Notes: generated by a model not told the origin, from the sequence alone. A DNA stretch of 64,000 nucleotides from Eonycteris spelaea (GCA_003508835.1 PUFA01000021.1:11763501-11827500), one strand, 5' to 3'; counted from the first letter of the stretch, positions 37,100-49,633 are shown. A program made the numbers and translations.

Positions 37100-40000
37100 C
37101 TCACACAAAAGTTTTGTTAAAAATTGCAGCCAGGTGTAAGTTAAATTCTGATCAGTGACGAAGTCATTTGTGTCCAGTTTTTGTGAAAAAGTTGGTAAGG
37201 GTAAAGCAGCAAAGTCTGTGGAAATATGTGTGTTGACCCCCCAAGTGTTAAAGCAGCGATGAAATATGACTTTCTGGTGGAGGAAACAAGCAAACACCTG
37301 GGTATGTGATGATGGTACAAATACCATGCAGAAATTCTGAGAAATGCCTTGCAGAGGAGAATTTAGTTTTAAAAAAATTGCTAATTGATTATTAGGCTCA
37401 AGATTCTTTTTGATATGTGGATCCTATAGTATGTATATTTGCAGACATACTAATATCCCCAAATATTATTTCTTTTTAGATGTACTTTTACTGTTTCCCC
37501 AATGAAGATGAGGAAGAAAGAATAGAAATGATTTTAGCACATGATTTTCTATATGAAATCTATTGACTAAGCACAGTTACACATGTACATCTATCAGAAA
37601 TCTCTGTCTCTATCTGCATCTGTCTTCATCCCTCTGACACTATCCACTCACAACTTATTTTATAAATGCATCTAATGTTTATCATCCTATCCTAAGTACA
37701 CAACTCAGCTTCTAATCTATCTCAATGGCAGATCTTTCTCCCATCTTAAAAAAAAATAAAGAAGTAAAATAGAAAGCCATCAATTGCAGCAAATCTTATA
37801 ATAATCTAATACAAGCATGTCTCAGAAATAGAACTAGTTCGTGCTCTACTCAAAAGTATTTTTTGTTATACATGCAAAAGTAAATGTCATTGGGTCACAG
37901 TCAAACAAAGAACATACACATTGATTCAATTAAAATTATCATAACTCAATTACAGCTAAAATATCTTGAATTGATTCCTAAAGTTTCATATTTTTGACCA
38001 GCTACTCATTCAGTTTAGATTGTCAACTGAATTATAAAAATGTGTATATATATCATCATAAAAATTTTCTAAATGGCAAGACTATAAATTCCACTGTTTT
38101 TCCTAAAAATACATGCTAGGATATTTCTGGTTTGATGGGACAAGTAATCAATTAAAAATTTCTGGAATATTGGAAGGCTCGACAGTACTACGGTATCGTT
38201 GTCAATAGAGAAATGAAGCCTGTGACATTTCCTTCATTATTGCAAAATTTTTCATTCTATTATTCTAGTAAACCATTAAATAGGTTTTAGGCTGTGCTAC
38301 TATGGTAGAATTGATTTTCTCAATGTTTTGATGTCTCATGGACATGACCTCAGTACAAGTATGACCTCGAGATGCCTTTTCATTTCTATTTAGTAAATAG
38401 AGACCAAAGACCTCAGACACATACAGGAATCGAGTACCCTATACTTCTAATGTGTTAGAAGCTCTATTAGGAAGTAATAAGGTTTTAGCTACATTCCCTG
38501 AAGCACTTTGGGGTACAGCTGCTTCGTGAGATTTTCTCTAAAGTAACCTTTCAAAGTGAGCCACAAAAGCTCTTATTCTAGATCATACTGGCATCTGACC
38601 TTTGTAAACTTAGACGCAAGAAAAAATAGGAAAAAGGAAGATGCTAAGGGAGACACAGTTATCTATTCTAAAATGCAGTTATACCCACAGGCTACAGAAA
38701 CATCATGACCTATAAAGTTCAGAGCTGTGTTGATTCTTCCTAACAATTACCCACAGCTATTATGATTTTCTCTCATCACTAAAAATGTCATTGCTGAGAT
38801 AACTGCCCCAGTTTGAGAAGGTAGAAGATTTAGCAAGTAACTAATAAGTAAAAGACAGGGGAACAGGGAGAGAGGTTGATTTGATTACTGCCATTTCAAA
38901 CTAATAAGCCAGATGATAAGATGTCTCATTCTTCCAGAAACTATAGCATTATTCAGGTACTCTTTACATATTTTATTCTCATATATTTCCTTGGGATACT
39001 GTTTTTTTTTCTTCTTTTAAATTTGCTCTGAGATAGCCAATGTCCAATCTAATTATGTGATAATAACTGTTAATGACAGCATTATCAGATGATAATTGGG
39101 CATCATTAATGTGTCTCATTATGATTCTCAGTCTCTTGTGGAAGGCTGTGATGGAAGGAACTTGGGTATTCCAGATTATGTTGAACATAACAGTTATGGA
39201 TCAATAGCCAGGGGAAAAGAATGTATCAGAGACATCCTTAAGCTTTTTCCCCAAACTTTGCTTCCCCAGACCTAAGCATCCATCAGTCCTTTGTGAGATT
39301 CACCACATACCTTCAACATAGTGTTACATAATAATAAGTAATGTGTAGGATCATCTGAACTACAATTGTTGGTATATGATAGTAGAAGCATACAGAAATC
39401 CACATATAAAACAACATCATCTTGATCATCCATATTAGGTTCAAACTACTTATAGGCAACACAAAGGTTTTGTACATTAGGCAACTCTAACTGAATCACC
39501 AAAGATTTCACAAGGGCCACACTCTAAATATGACATTAAATGGAATATGCCATTATATTTTAAAAGTGGAGACTAATTGCTGTTTATATTTAATGTGGTC
39601 ACTTTCACATGTCTAATGCAGTATTTGAACATTCTTAGGGCCCAGGGCGAGAATGATAATCAAAACCCATAAAATGTGTTTAGATATTTAAAAGTTACAA
39701 ATCAAGTTACACTGTTAAATAAATATTATTTGTTCTCTGACTTTGACAATTATGTTTTCTTAATAAAGGCCAGATTTGAACTAGAATTCTTGGGTCTTCA
39801 AAGTTCAGCACCACAATATGAAACACCAGAAGAACTGGACCCCCACCATTGTCCCATAGGAGGCCTTGTGTGCATATATGTGGATAACTCAGTTGACCCG
39901 TCCAAGCCCAGTTCACCACTGTGCCTTCTGCAAACAGCTTCCCATTGGCCCATATGGCCTCTGCACGCATCCTATGTGTGGATCACATGAAAGACTGTGT

Positions 40001-40435
40001 GGGAGTTATTCTACCTATTAACAACTCTTTTTTAATATGAAAGAGTTCTTTGTTCTGACTCAACATTAAAGTATTTACTAATGTAGAAGTGCTTCCTTCA
40101 ACTATTAGAAATGTAGTAGATCTAAGATATAAATTCATTTGAGTTAAGTAAAAAGACATATGGACTGGAGGAGAGGCACATGGGGCCTAGAAGGAGTCTT
40201 GGAGTCCTTTAGGGAGAGAATTCCAAATCTCTCTGCACCACAGCATGATCTAGAAGTGGGGGTAAGTTGGAGCCTTAACTAACTAACTTTAACTAACCCT
40301 GTCCCTTTGGCCTTATGAACTCCTTGTCCAATGAGAAGGATCGTGGCCAGAGGATGGGCCATAGTGGAGCCTCTAAAGCCCAAGGCCCAGGGCAGCTAGT
40401 TCTCTGGCTCAAGTCTATGGCATCACTTTCTTAAA
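37100..40435. other. DNA without confidently recognised features
   Basis: No gene is supported. A 104-codon forward frame (39676-39990) overlaps an 87-codon reverse frame; the text near 39770-39815 has a loose old-SINE-like look (AGATTTGAACTAGAATTCTT), so coding is unlikely. Other open frames are short and featureless. Confidence 0.5.
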
Positions 40436-40441
40436 TATAAA

Positions 40442-40844
40442 CAGATATTTTTCAACTTACAATGGGATTATGTCCAGATAACCACATTGTAAATTGAACA
40501 TACTGAGCCAAAAATGAATTTAATACACCTAACCTACCAAACTAGCCTTTCTTAAATATGTTCAGAACACTTACATTAGCCTACATTTGGGCACAGTCAT
40601 CTAACACCGTAGTTACACTGTAGAGTGTTGATTATTTACCCTCACGGCCCTGTGGCTGACGAAACTGTGGCTCACTGCTCCTGCCCAGAATTTTGAGAAT
40701 ATCCTACCATACATTACTAGCCTGCGAAAAGATCAAAATTCAAAATCTGAAGTATACTTTCTACAGAATGTGTATTGATTTCACAGTGTCATAGAGATGA
40801 AAGAAATTCATTAAGTTGAAGCATTATAAGTTGAGGACCATCTG
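40442..40844. mobile_element. Tigger-like non-autonomous DNA transposon (MITE)
   Basis: The ends form imperfect terminal inverted repeats: the left end reads CAGATATTTTTCAACTTACA and the complement of the right end reads CAGATGGTCCTCAACTTATA. TA directly follows the right end, as expected of Tc1/mariner-superfamily insertion. Internal blocks such as CTAACCTACCAAACTAGCC and TTACATTAGCCTACATTTGG match a family I remember among mammalian Tigger-type elements. About 403 bases, no transposase frame. Confidence 0.75.
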
Positions 40845-40849
40845 TACTA

Positions 40850-42425
40850 TTGTTACTTACTGGTTACTATAGAGCGATTTCAATTTAATACTACTTTGTT
40901 GGAAGTATAATGGCTACAGAATGGAGGGATCACTTGTTGGCTTATTTTTAATGGGAAAAGTGACTCTTCTTATAAAAGTATTTAAACCCAGAAACTTCAG
41001 TATTATTCACTAAAGATCACTACATTTATTTCAGGCTGAAAAAAAGAATATACTGTCGTGATGCTAAAAAGATGAAGACAAACAACGATAAGGGGAAGAG
41101 AGTCCAAACATTACGTACTCCCAGAGACCATTAGGGAGGGAAATGGAGATTTCCATAAAAATTGGTAAAGAATAGATATTTCAAAATGTACTTGGAAAAA
41201 GTGCATGTTAAACAACTAAAATTTAGTATAAAGATCATAGAAAAAATATTTATATAGAAACAGTACTTCATGGAACATCAGAAAATTAGGTGGAAAGGAA
41301 ATTACTGATCAGACAAATTAATGTTGTTTCCTTAAGCACTCTAATTAATGCCAGTTCTCTAACTCATGGAAAGATAAAAATCGATATTGGAATGCCCAGT
41401 TTAAGCTTTATCTTTCATTACATGTCATTATGTTGGTCAAGTATACAGTTTTCAGTAGGTAGAAGAAACACAAGTTTTTGTACATTTTTAAATTGTGCCC
41501 AGCTACACTAATATTAATTTTCAGAGGCATTATTGTTATAAATCAGATTCCATCTCATTAGATAATTTTTATATATTTAAAATTTTATATATTTATAATC
41601 TTAGCTTTACATACTTACAATTTTTTGACTTAAAGTCACAAAACCTCTTCTATATAGTGTGGTGATTGAATATTTGGGTCAGATGATCCTTACATGTTAA
41701 TCAACATTAAGACTTTCATGCAAAATCTGTTGCAATAAGCAGGTAGCAAGGCTGACACGAGGTCCCACTGAACACCACTGTTGGCTGTGTGTGCTTCCTG
41801 TTACTCCAGCAACGCACCATAGAGGTAACTATAGTAAATATTTCATTCAGAAAATGCACAGAAATGCAAATTTGCTACTTTTATATCCAATTCATTTCTA
41901 AATATGATATATTTTAAATAAACATTTACTTTTTGCCTGAGCAGAACATTTCTCCTAGGCAAGGAAGATAACTTCTTGTCATCCTTTGCATGTGCAAAAG
42001 AACATTTTCTATGTTTTCTTTATCAAGATATTCTTAATTCTGTGTAAAATATGTCTTGAAAACTGTAAGAGAAATTAAACTTAGGCAATTCCAACACATA
42101 GGCCTGAGTCCCTTAAAGCCCACTAATCACTTAATAACTCTTTCCGTTTTCTGTGGAAAAGCACACAATAAAAGAGTAGAGAGTTAACTATTGATCTCGG
42201 GAAAGTCACAAATGTTCACTTTTCTCGAAAAGATATATTTTACTTGTTACAATATACAGACTCTGCTATGCTTAGAACCCTCTTGTGAAATATTTTTACA
42301 ACTTATCTGCCTAATGTTTCATGTTATTATTAAAGTAGAAGTAATTTATAAGATATAAAAAGATGTAATCACTACCCATGACTTTTGATTCGTGAATGAT
42401 TAGAAATGTTCAGACAACATATTAT
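40850..42425. other. AT-rich DNA without recognised features
   Basis: No recognisable gene or repeat. A 73-codon forward frame at 41290-41511 has no recognisable motif. Confidence 0.55.
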
Positions 42426-42429
42426 ACTT

Positions 42430-42560
42430 TTTGTTTGTTTTAATGCCTACAGCACCTGATATTCCTAGGTGGTCTCCCATCCAAGCACTAACCAGGCTTG
42501 ACCCTGCTTAGCTTCTGAGATCTGATAAGATTGGGCATGTTCAGAGTGGCATGGCCATGG
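42430..42560 (-). mobile_element. 5S rRNA-derived SINE, short form (MEG-RS-like)
   Basis: Minus strand 42560 down to 42445 is 5S-like: it starts CCATGGCCATGCCACTCTGA, keeps AGCTAAGCAGGGTCAAGCC and GGATGGGAGACCACCTAGG, ends GTGCTGTAGGC, and passes into an A-rich tail with C interruptions at 42430-42444. Internal promoter differences from 5S (for example TTAGTGCTTGG where 5S has TTAGTACTTGG) show decay. No 3' extension follows the A-rich linker, unlike the copies at 50.6 and 57.7 kb. Confidence 0.87.
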
Positions 42561-42584
42561 TCTATCTTTTGTATCCAAGTCATA

Positions 42585-42691
42585 CAAAAAAAAAAAAAAA
42601 AAACAAACAACAAAAAAAAGAAAACGGAAGTCACCTGACCTCCAAAGGCAAGGTATCTAAAATCCCTCAGTTATTAAAAAAAAAAAAAAAA
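42585..42691. repeat. A-rich low-complexity tracts
   Basis: A run of about 18 A at 42586-42603 with C-interrupted A runs after it, and a further run of about 16 A at 42676-42691. No retroposon head is seen attached to them. Confidence 0.85.
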
Positions 42692-42928
42692 GGTTAAAAG
42701 TGTGTTAAAATTAATACGATTATTTTGAGTACAGAATAAGCATTTTCAGTATTTGTTAATCTCTTGGTTTCTTGAAATATATATTTTGCTAATTATTTTA
42801 AAAGAACAAAAAGAAAAAAAACAAAATTTATCTGTTTTTGGTAAAGATATGGGAAGTAAATGAAGAACAATTATAGAACTCCGTCAGTTTACACACACAG
42901 AGCACAGGGTCATATTCTTGAGAGCTGG

Positions 42929-43273
42929 CGGAGCGTGGATGTTGTAGGTACAACGTTTAGTGAGAGATGTGTTTACCACTTCTCCCATAGTCGACCAAAC
43001 TACAACCCACCTTATTCTGCTGATGAAGATAGCTAAGTTCCCCTACTGAGGTTTCAGAATGGCTCACAGGTGCAGAAACTGTGTGTCGCGCTTGCCAGCT
43101 CTCGCATTTGTCCCCCCTGTCGGCATCGCCTCATGGAGCAAGGACGCACAGCGGTCGGAATGAGAGCTTAGAGTCCATCTCTGCCCAGGCGCTGCTTGCA
43201 GTGGAGAGGGGCAATCTGACAGTGGCTTACAGGTAGAGGAGACCCGGACCTAAAATTCACACCCGACTATGGC
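42929..43273. promoter_or_regulatory. CpG-rich patch, candidate regulatory element
   Basis: By direct count there are 16 CpG dinucleotides in about 345 bases, in a window where CpG is otherwise scarce. The core 43081-43260 is about 59% GC with 10 CpG, an observed/expected ratio near 0.6 by hand count. No SINE, L1 or LTR pattern is recognised in it. CpG retention suggests germline hypomethylation, as at a promoter or first exon, or a young insertion with little time to decay. There is no convincing TATA box; ACAG|GTAGAG at about 43228-43237 is only a weak donor. It could equally be an unrecognised ERV LTR or L1 5' UTR. Confidence 0.4.
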
Positions 43274-43279
43274 GATTTA

Positions 43280-45220
43280 CCAAGGAATCAATCACCCTCA
43301 GTGAGGCATTTCTCATGTCCTTCCCCAAACAGGTCAGATTACTTAGAGCAAAAACTAATTGGAGTCCTCATTTTGCTTCAGAAATGAAGATTGCTTAAAA
43401 TAACAGAGAAAAACCCTCCTCTGATAGTGTTTTTAGATGCAATGAGAGATGGAAATTGATCTACAAAGTTCACAACTTTCCAAGGATCTGGCCATCTATG
43501 TATGAAAGGATTCAGAAATCAATAATTAATAAAAGGATGGCTGATCATGAGAACAATGTTTCAGTGTCTACATGGGAATAATTATTTTACCTGTTAGTAA
43601 CTATTTTAATGAGGGAGAGTGCCTCTTTCTAACTTGACATAAAATGTCCCGTACTACTATAGAAGTGATCTGAGCTTTAGCAATGTGGAATAATAATAAA
43701 AGGTATTATAAACTGATGTGGGTTAAAACAAAACAAAACTAAACTAAACTAAAGACAGACGGGCTTTTAGGAATTTCCGATCTAGGTATCTGATTGAAAA
43801 AACTGAATTCCCATATTTCAAAGCATAAAATTAAAAACACTTGAGACATAAGCCTTCCTTTAAAAATATTAAACACACACATACACATATCACATGTATA
43901 TACCTGATTTTCTGAAACTTTTCTTTAAAAAAATAATTTTTGAGAATAAAACTGTGGGCAGAGATGTGTTCAATATGAAAAAACTCAAAGCTGTGGTATT
44001 TATCAATTTGAAGCTGCTCATTAATTCGACAAAGGAAAATGTGATTACTGTTTTAAACCAGTAATTTTAATATTATCACTTAAAAAGAAAGGGAAAAGGC
44101 CATGTCTGTTCTACAGTTCTGGAAATTGGCAGTACAACAACATAATCATTGAAACCATGCCAAAAACGTAGGTCAGGAGATGGGTGTTTAACAAAGATTT
44201 TTCTAAGAATATAAAGTTGAAAAGGAAAAAGGACCTTTTGAACTTTCTGAGTTGAGATTCTGAGTTGAGATTCAAATAACTAAAGTACAAACTTTACATA
44301 TTTACTATCAATCTTACATTATTTATTACATATGGAAAACATGACTATGTAACTATGTAAGTATATACAATGCATACAGATATATATATTTGCATATATG
44401 GGAATTTTGGTGTTCTTATTTAAAATAAGAGTTAAAGAAATAGAAGTTTTAGTTTCTATTGGAAAGGTAAAATATTTTTAGTTAAGATTAAATTACTAAA
44501 GGTATCATACTCTTTTCATCACAGTAATTTGTTTTTACAACAAAAACAAAATAGAGACTACAATAATTATATTTTAATCCTTTCAAAAATTCAAATATTT
44601 TTATTAAAGATAAAGATGACCAAAATCATTGTGACTGCAACTTTCCACTTATGATATAGAATGAAATATGACATATCGTAAGGTATGCAGTATAAATTCA
44701 CTACACACATTGAGAATGAAGGATGTCAACAAGGACAAATGGAACTAATTTCAGTCTTTCCTGTGTGTGTAGTGCATAATCCAGGCTTGCTCAAAGAGGG
44801 GGCTGTCTGGACTTTGCCCTCAGCTTCCAGGACATAATCTATATCATACTTGATAGGAGTATTATAGAACATCTGAGCATTTTCCAAATCTTAGTAAGAA
44901 TAACAATTCATACCAAACCTATCAAAACTTATATCTTGCCTTGGGTTTTAATGTTCTTTTTAGAATTACACAGATTTTCTTCACATTTCAGAAATGTAGT
45001 TTTAACAGCTCTTTTACCAGTTAAATAGCTTGAAAGTACCCATTCTATAAACTTTTGACATATTGATATAATTTTACTAAGTAATCTGAAAAAAATAATA
45101 GTATCGAGAACTTATATAATATTCTTTTTTTTTTTCTGGCAACTGGAAAGTTGATAGAGTTGAGGACCCTAGCATTTTTGCAAACTTTTATTTTCTAGAG
45201 GGGTTATATTGCACAGCAGT
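43280..45220. other. AT-rich DNA without recognised features
   Basis: No gene or named repeat. An AAAAC/AAACT run lies at 43726-43753, and a 13-base unit repeated twice at 44245-44270. Confidence 0.55.
44245..44270. repeat. 13-bp unit tandem repeat, two perfect copies
   Basis: Unit TTCTGAGTTGAGA occurs twice in direct succession. Seen directly. Confidence 0.9.
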
Positions 45221-45445
45221 TAATATTTGAAACTGTAAAATTCAACTACCTGCATTTGTAACCATGCTATGCCATTTTTCAGTGGGAAAACACAAGGAAA
45301 TTATTTAAATCTCATAAGTTTAAGTTTTGGACATAATACTTCATACATTTGTTGTTAAGCACACAGTTACAGAAGTTACATCTTGTATTGCTGCTCTTAG
45401 GAGAGTATCTGGCACATATCAAGCCCTCGATCAATATTGTTATTA
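45220..45445 (+). mobile_element. MIR SINE
   Basis: Nearly complete order: AAATTCAACTACCTGCATTT, TAACCATGCTATGCCATTTT, AAATTATTTAAATCTCATAA, GAGTATCTGGCACATATCAA and CCTCGATCAATATTGTTATT. It ends in the usual MIR 3' motif. Confidence 0.75.
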
Positions 45446-45449
45446 AGAA

Positions 45450-45850
45450 TTAAAAATTGTATTATATAATTAATATTAAATGTGGATATCTGATATAGAA
45501 AATGAAAAAAATGAACATATAAAATAAGACAAAGCAAAACAAGTTTTACTTAAAATATATTTCATCTGTGTACCATTCCTTGCCTGCACATTTCCAGAGT
45601 TAATTTTCAAACAGCGATCTATATCTATTTCTCATTGGTCTGATTGTCAAGAATCTTTGGGAGGGGAATTATCATAAGATACTCTATTATATTCCACTTT
45701 TTCACACTTTCCTCTCTACACAGCTGAGAAAGAGATCACCAGAACAGAATACAAAAAGAAAACATCTCGCAATGCAGTGATCACATATTGTGGAAATATT
45801 TTAGGTAACATTTTAAAATATTATTTTAAGTATTCAGTCATCAGTGCAGA
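45450..45850. other. AT-rich DNA without recognised features
   Basis: No recognisable gene or repeat. Confidence 0.5.
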
Positions 45851-45854
45851 CATG

Positions 45855-46060
45855 GATTTATATTTCATCACTAATAATAAATGGGTATCACTGAGCAAGT
45901 AATTATATAAACTTCATAATCTATATCTGTATGGAAAAAAAAAAAAGGTCACTGAAGAGATTAAATTACATAACAAACCTGAGTACTTAGTAAATTACTT
46001 GCTATACAGAAATGGGTCAAAAATTTTCCATAGTTATTATTATTATCACCACAAAATTAT
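45855..46060 (+). mobile_element. MIR SINE, decayed
   Basis: Weaker MIR order: ATCACTGAGCAAGTAATTAT, AAACTTCATAATCTATATCT, GGTCACTGAAGAGATTAAAT and GAGTACTTAGTAAATTACTT, ending in ATTATTATTATC. A 12-base A run splits the core. Confidence 0.55.
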
Positions 46061-46299
46061 TGTGAAAAGCAGATGCACCTTTTTAAGGAATATTAAATGT
46101 AGCAGATAGCTGTCATCAACAGAAGTATCTCCCAATCGAACAGGTTTTCTTTTAGGCTATGTAGTAATAACTCAATCCCCATCAAATTATACTTGGAATT
46201 AAAGAGAAGAAATTAAATTGGATTATAATAAACTATTGGGTTCAATTCTTTGTCTTTTTTCTCTATTCACGGCTTTTGCCTTGTCAACTTCCTTTTTCT

Positions 46300-46620
46300 G
46301 GATTTTTGGGTTGGCCAGTATAGCTTGCTTTGGCCAATAAAATGTAAACACATGAATCAAATAGAGCCCTGAAATGGGTGTGCCCCATTCAGTTTCTATA
46401 AATGGCCTTAGAAAAGCATGTCAACCCTGACTAGCCCCAGTTCATAGAAAGAGAAGATACATGCAGAGCAGAGCAGAGCAGAGCTGCACTTAAAACAGAG
46501 GCAGAAGAGATACCCTTTTGACTAACAAACCTGTGAAAAATAAATGACTACTGTTGTACTCCATTGAGAGTTCTGACTTTTTTTCTTAATGCAGGTTGTC
46601 TAACATAGTAGTTAACGACA
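46300..46620 (+). mobile_element. MaLR/MLT1-like LTR fragment
   Basis: GGCCAGTATAGCTTGCTTTG, GGCCAATAAAATGTAAACAC and a late AACCTGTGAAAAATAAATGA with ACTACTGTTGTACTCCATTG follow an MLT1-type plan. A five-base expansion (GCAGA units) lies inside at 46463-46484. The middle is shorter than usual, so it is internally deleted. Confidence 0.55.
46463..46484. repeat. GCAGA microsatellite, four units
   Basis: About four perfect copies of a five-base unit, seen directly. Confidence 0.9.
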
Positions 46621-46661
46621 GCATTTAATAGTTAATTTCCGTTCCTAATTCAAACCTGCTT

Positions 46662-46664
<3 letters not shown>

Positions 46665-46694
<30 letters not shown>
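46665..46694. repeat. A30 homopolymer
   Basis: Thirty consecutive A, the longest such run in the window. It could be a retroposon tail, but the sequence before it is not a SINE or L1 end I recognise. Confidence 0.9.
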
Positions 46695-46696
<2 letters not shown>

Positions 46697-46699
46697 CAG

Positions 46700-47105
46700 C
46701 AAGCCAGACTCTAAAATTATAGCAGTCACCTGACATGTATTCCTTAGGACAAGACACGTTAATGTTAAAATATAAAACAACACAAAATTCACATTCTAAA
46801 TCTATTTATCTATCTAATTGGACATTTGAAAAGGCTGTCTAAATAAATCTTTCATCGGAATTTATCAGAGCACAAGTAACGACTAAAAGAGACGTGAAAA
46901 GTTTTTCATTTTAATTATCTCCACCTGAGATTGTTTCAAACAATGTAAAATTGCTGACTTTCGTAAAAACTGGGTAGATATGGGCATTTAATGAATAATG
47001 AAATTTCTTTAGGCAAGAAGAACCACATGCTCACACATTCTTTTTTCTATATCACATACACTAAAAACATCTATATCTGATAAAAGAAGATATTATATAA
47101 AAAAT
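46700..47105. other. AT-rich DNA without recognised features
   Basis: No recognisable gene or repeat. Confidence 0.5.
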
Positions 47106-47109
47106 ATAT

Positions 47110-47560
47110 TACTTACAGCCACACACCACATGATGACGTTCGGTCAAGGCTGACCACATATTCGGTGGGTGTCCCTTAAGATTATAACGGAGCTGAAAAA
47201 TCCCTGTCACCTAGTGATGCTGTAGCTACGGTACAGTGTAGCCCAAGTGATGTCGAACGTCTCTGATGTCATAATGCTGTGAGTTCCTAAGGAGTTTGTG
47301 GTCATGTAGCTGTGAGCCAATGGGCTGGGCTGCAGATCCTTTAAAAATATAGCAACACAATTACGTAAAGTTACGTAATACTAGATAATAATAAATGACT
47401 GCTACTTGTTTATCTATTTACTATGCTATACTTTTTATAGTTATTTTAGAGTGTATTCTTTTTACTTAAACTTTGCCGTAAAACAGTAAGCCTTACTCCG
47501 GCAGCAGCCTCACAAACCTCCTTTTTACCAGGTCTGTTGACGGTATTAATGTAGAGAGGA
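47110..47560 (-). mobile_element. DNA-transposon remnant
   Basis: Blocks ACAGCCACACACCACATGAT, GACGTTCGGTCAAGGCTGAC, AGATTATAACGGAGCTGAAA, CTGTAGCTACGGTACAGTG, ATTACTATGCTATACTTTTT-like and AAAACAGTAAGCCTTA are in the order of a mammalian DNA transposon whose intact copies read 'cagccatgcgccgcatgacgacg'. It retains more CpG than its surroundings. I cannot name the family, and the other terminus is not evident. The strand is uncertain. Confidence 0.55.
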
Positions 47561-47564
47561 GGCA

Positions 47565-48335
47565 AGAGAATTAAAAATGTTAATCAAGCCACAATCAGAG
47601 ACTGAAATATGTTGATCTGCCCTGCAGCCAGGCAGGAGGATACCTTCAGAATTGAGATTTCTGCTAGGATTGCTAACAACCTATTCCCCACACCTGTGAA
47701 GGGAAACCAGGAACCAAGAGTCATTACCTAGGGCTAAACCCATGGATTAAAGGCTAGAAACCAACAGCAGGCCTTTCACTCTACATATGCTTACCTTCAA
47801 GCTATACACAATTCTCCTTCCTCATGTCTGTCCATATCAAAGGAAATGGGTTAACAATTAAACTAGTTATTGTTTTAATTGGAGAATATCGATGTTAGTT
47901 TATATTTTACTTTAAATTTTTTTCCACATTTTCTTCTCTAATATTTACATTTTGCTTTCCATTCTGAAAATGTAACATAAAAATTTCATAAGAATATAAA
48001 AAGCTATAATTAAAGTAAAATATCATAAACATCGATATTCTCGAATTTAAAAATATTAATTCAAGAAATATTTATCAAGACTAGAATTATTTGAATTCCT
48101 GAACATCTTAGTTCTGAAAAATACATGAATATTGAAATGAATTTCTAAAGCTAGTATATTATACCATTTGTTTGCCTGTTCTTTAGGTCAAAGTACTGAG
48201 TTTCTTTAATATGACCATCATCTGAGGTAGTATGAAAACTAGCACTAATCCATTTCCCGAATTTAATTCAATACCAATATTTATATTCAGGAAAGAAATG
48301 TAAAAAAAAAAAAAGTAAAAAGTGCAGTAGTATGA
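47565..48335. other. DNA without recognised features
   Basis: No recognisable gene or repeat. Confidence 0.5.
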
Positions 48336-48339
48336 AGAA

Positions 48340-48795
48340 TAATCCCCACCTCATCCCTAAAATATCCACCTTTTAATCTTGGAATCTGTAGATATTTTCT
48401 ACTAAAGGTTACAGGGGTATTAAGGTGACAGAAAAAAATTAAGTTTACTAATCAATTGGTCTTAAACTAGAAAAATTGTCCTGGATTATCTGGTAGAGCA
48501 CGATGTAATCACAAGCTTTCTCAAAAGATGGAAGAGGGAGGCAGAAGAGTCTAATTCAATTTGAAAAAGACATGACCTGTCCTTGTTGACTTTCAGCGTG
48601 GAGAGGGAGCATAGCCATAGAACCCAGACAGATTCTAGAAGCTGGAAAATGCAAGAAAACAAATTCCCCTCTAGAGCCTCTGAAATGAATGCAGCTCTGC
48701 CAACTTGGTCTCAGCCTAGTGACCCATTTTGGACATCTGACTTCCAGAACTGTAAGTAATAAATTTGTGTTGTTTTGAGCCACAGAGCTAGAGGT
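48340..48795 (+). mobile_element. MaLR/MLT1-like solo LTR
   Basis: Order GAATAATCCCCACCTCATCC, GTCCTGGATTATCTGGTAGA, GATGTAATCACAAGCTTTCT, GGAAGAGGGAGGCAGAAGAG, ATTCTAGAAGCTGGAAAATG and CCAGAACTGTAAGTAATAAA with TTTGTGTTGTTTTGAGCCAC matches an MLT1-type LTR. The 75-codon reverse frame at 48556-48783 lies inside it and is not a gene. Confidence 0.82.
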
Positions 48796-48799
48796 AATC

Positions 48800-49500
48800 T
48801 TACAGCTGCAATTAAAATACAGTTATTGAGACGGGAGATCTAACCAAGCACAGATGAATAGAAAGCTGTGTGTGCGAGGTTAGGGGATAAAGTTGGAGAA
48901 TCTCTGTGGCACAATCTTCCTGACATCTAATCTTTAAAACAGTACGGATCTGACAAAATGGGAAAATCATGCCCTTTCATTGGGATAATTCTTTTCCTTT
49001 AGAAAAACGTGGCAGTTTTTAATATCAGAGATAATTGAAAGTTTAACATTGTAATGTAAATTAAGATTGCTCCCTGAGGATAGTTAACTCTAGTAGATTT
49101 ACTACATTGATCAAATTCTAAGAGCTTGAATTATTGATTATATTAAAGCACATTCTCAGTTAAACAATTCTGATAGCACTTAATGTAGGAAATCAAAACA
49201 GACACATTACTTCAAAATTTTACAAAAGACAACATAATAATGATAACACACTTTTGGTTTTTACTAGCCTTTTTGTTGTTGTTGGCTTAAATCCTACATG
49301 AGTCGGTGGAATTCGCTAATTATCTTCATACAAACATGTTTTATATATATGTGTATGTGTCTGTATGGATTTGTAGGTAAGGGGGTGGGGGGGCAGTGAG
49401 ACAGGATGATTACAGCCAAAAGCAGTAAATGCTGCCAAGTGGTACAATGGAGAGCAGTTCTGCAGGGACTGAGATGAAATAAATCCTTTCAAGAATGAAG
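48800..49500. other. DNA without recognised features
   Basis: No gene. A G-rich stretch (GGGGGTGGGGGGG) lies at about 49381-49393. Confidence 0.5.
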
Positions 49501-49631
49501 GCTTGAGGGCATTTACAAAGAATAGAGGAGCCTGCAGATATGCGAGACAGTTTCCAACTGGACTGAGCCAAGTGCTACAGGAGCAATTGAACTCCTGAGC
49601 AAAATTTTGAGAACCAAGAACATGGGGCTAG

Positions 49632-49633
<2 letters not shown>

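Noticed and set aside
39676..39990. A 104-codon forward open frame as a gene
   Set aside because: Overlaps an 87-codon frame on the other strand and has an old-repeat-like segment; no recognisable domain.
40442..40844. A structural RNA gene, because of paired ends
   Set aside because: The pairing is between terminal inverted repeats of a DNA transposon; no polymerase III boxes or known RNA fold is seen.
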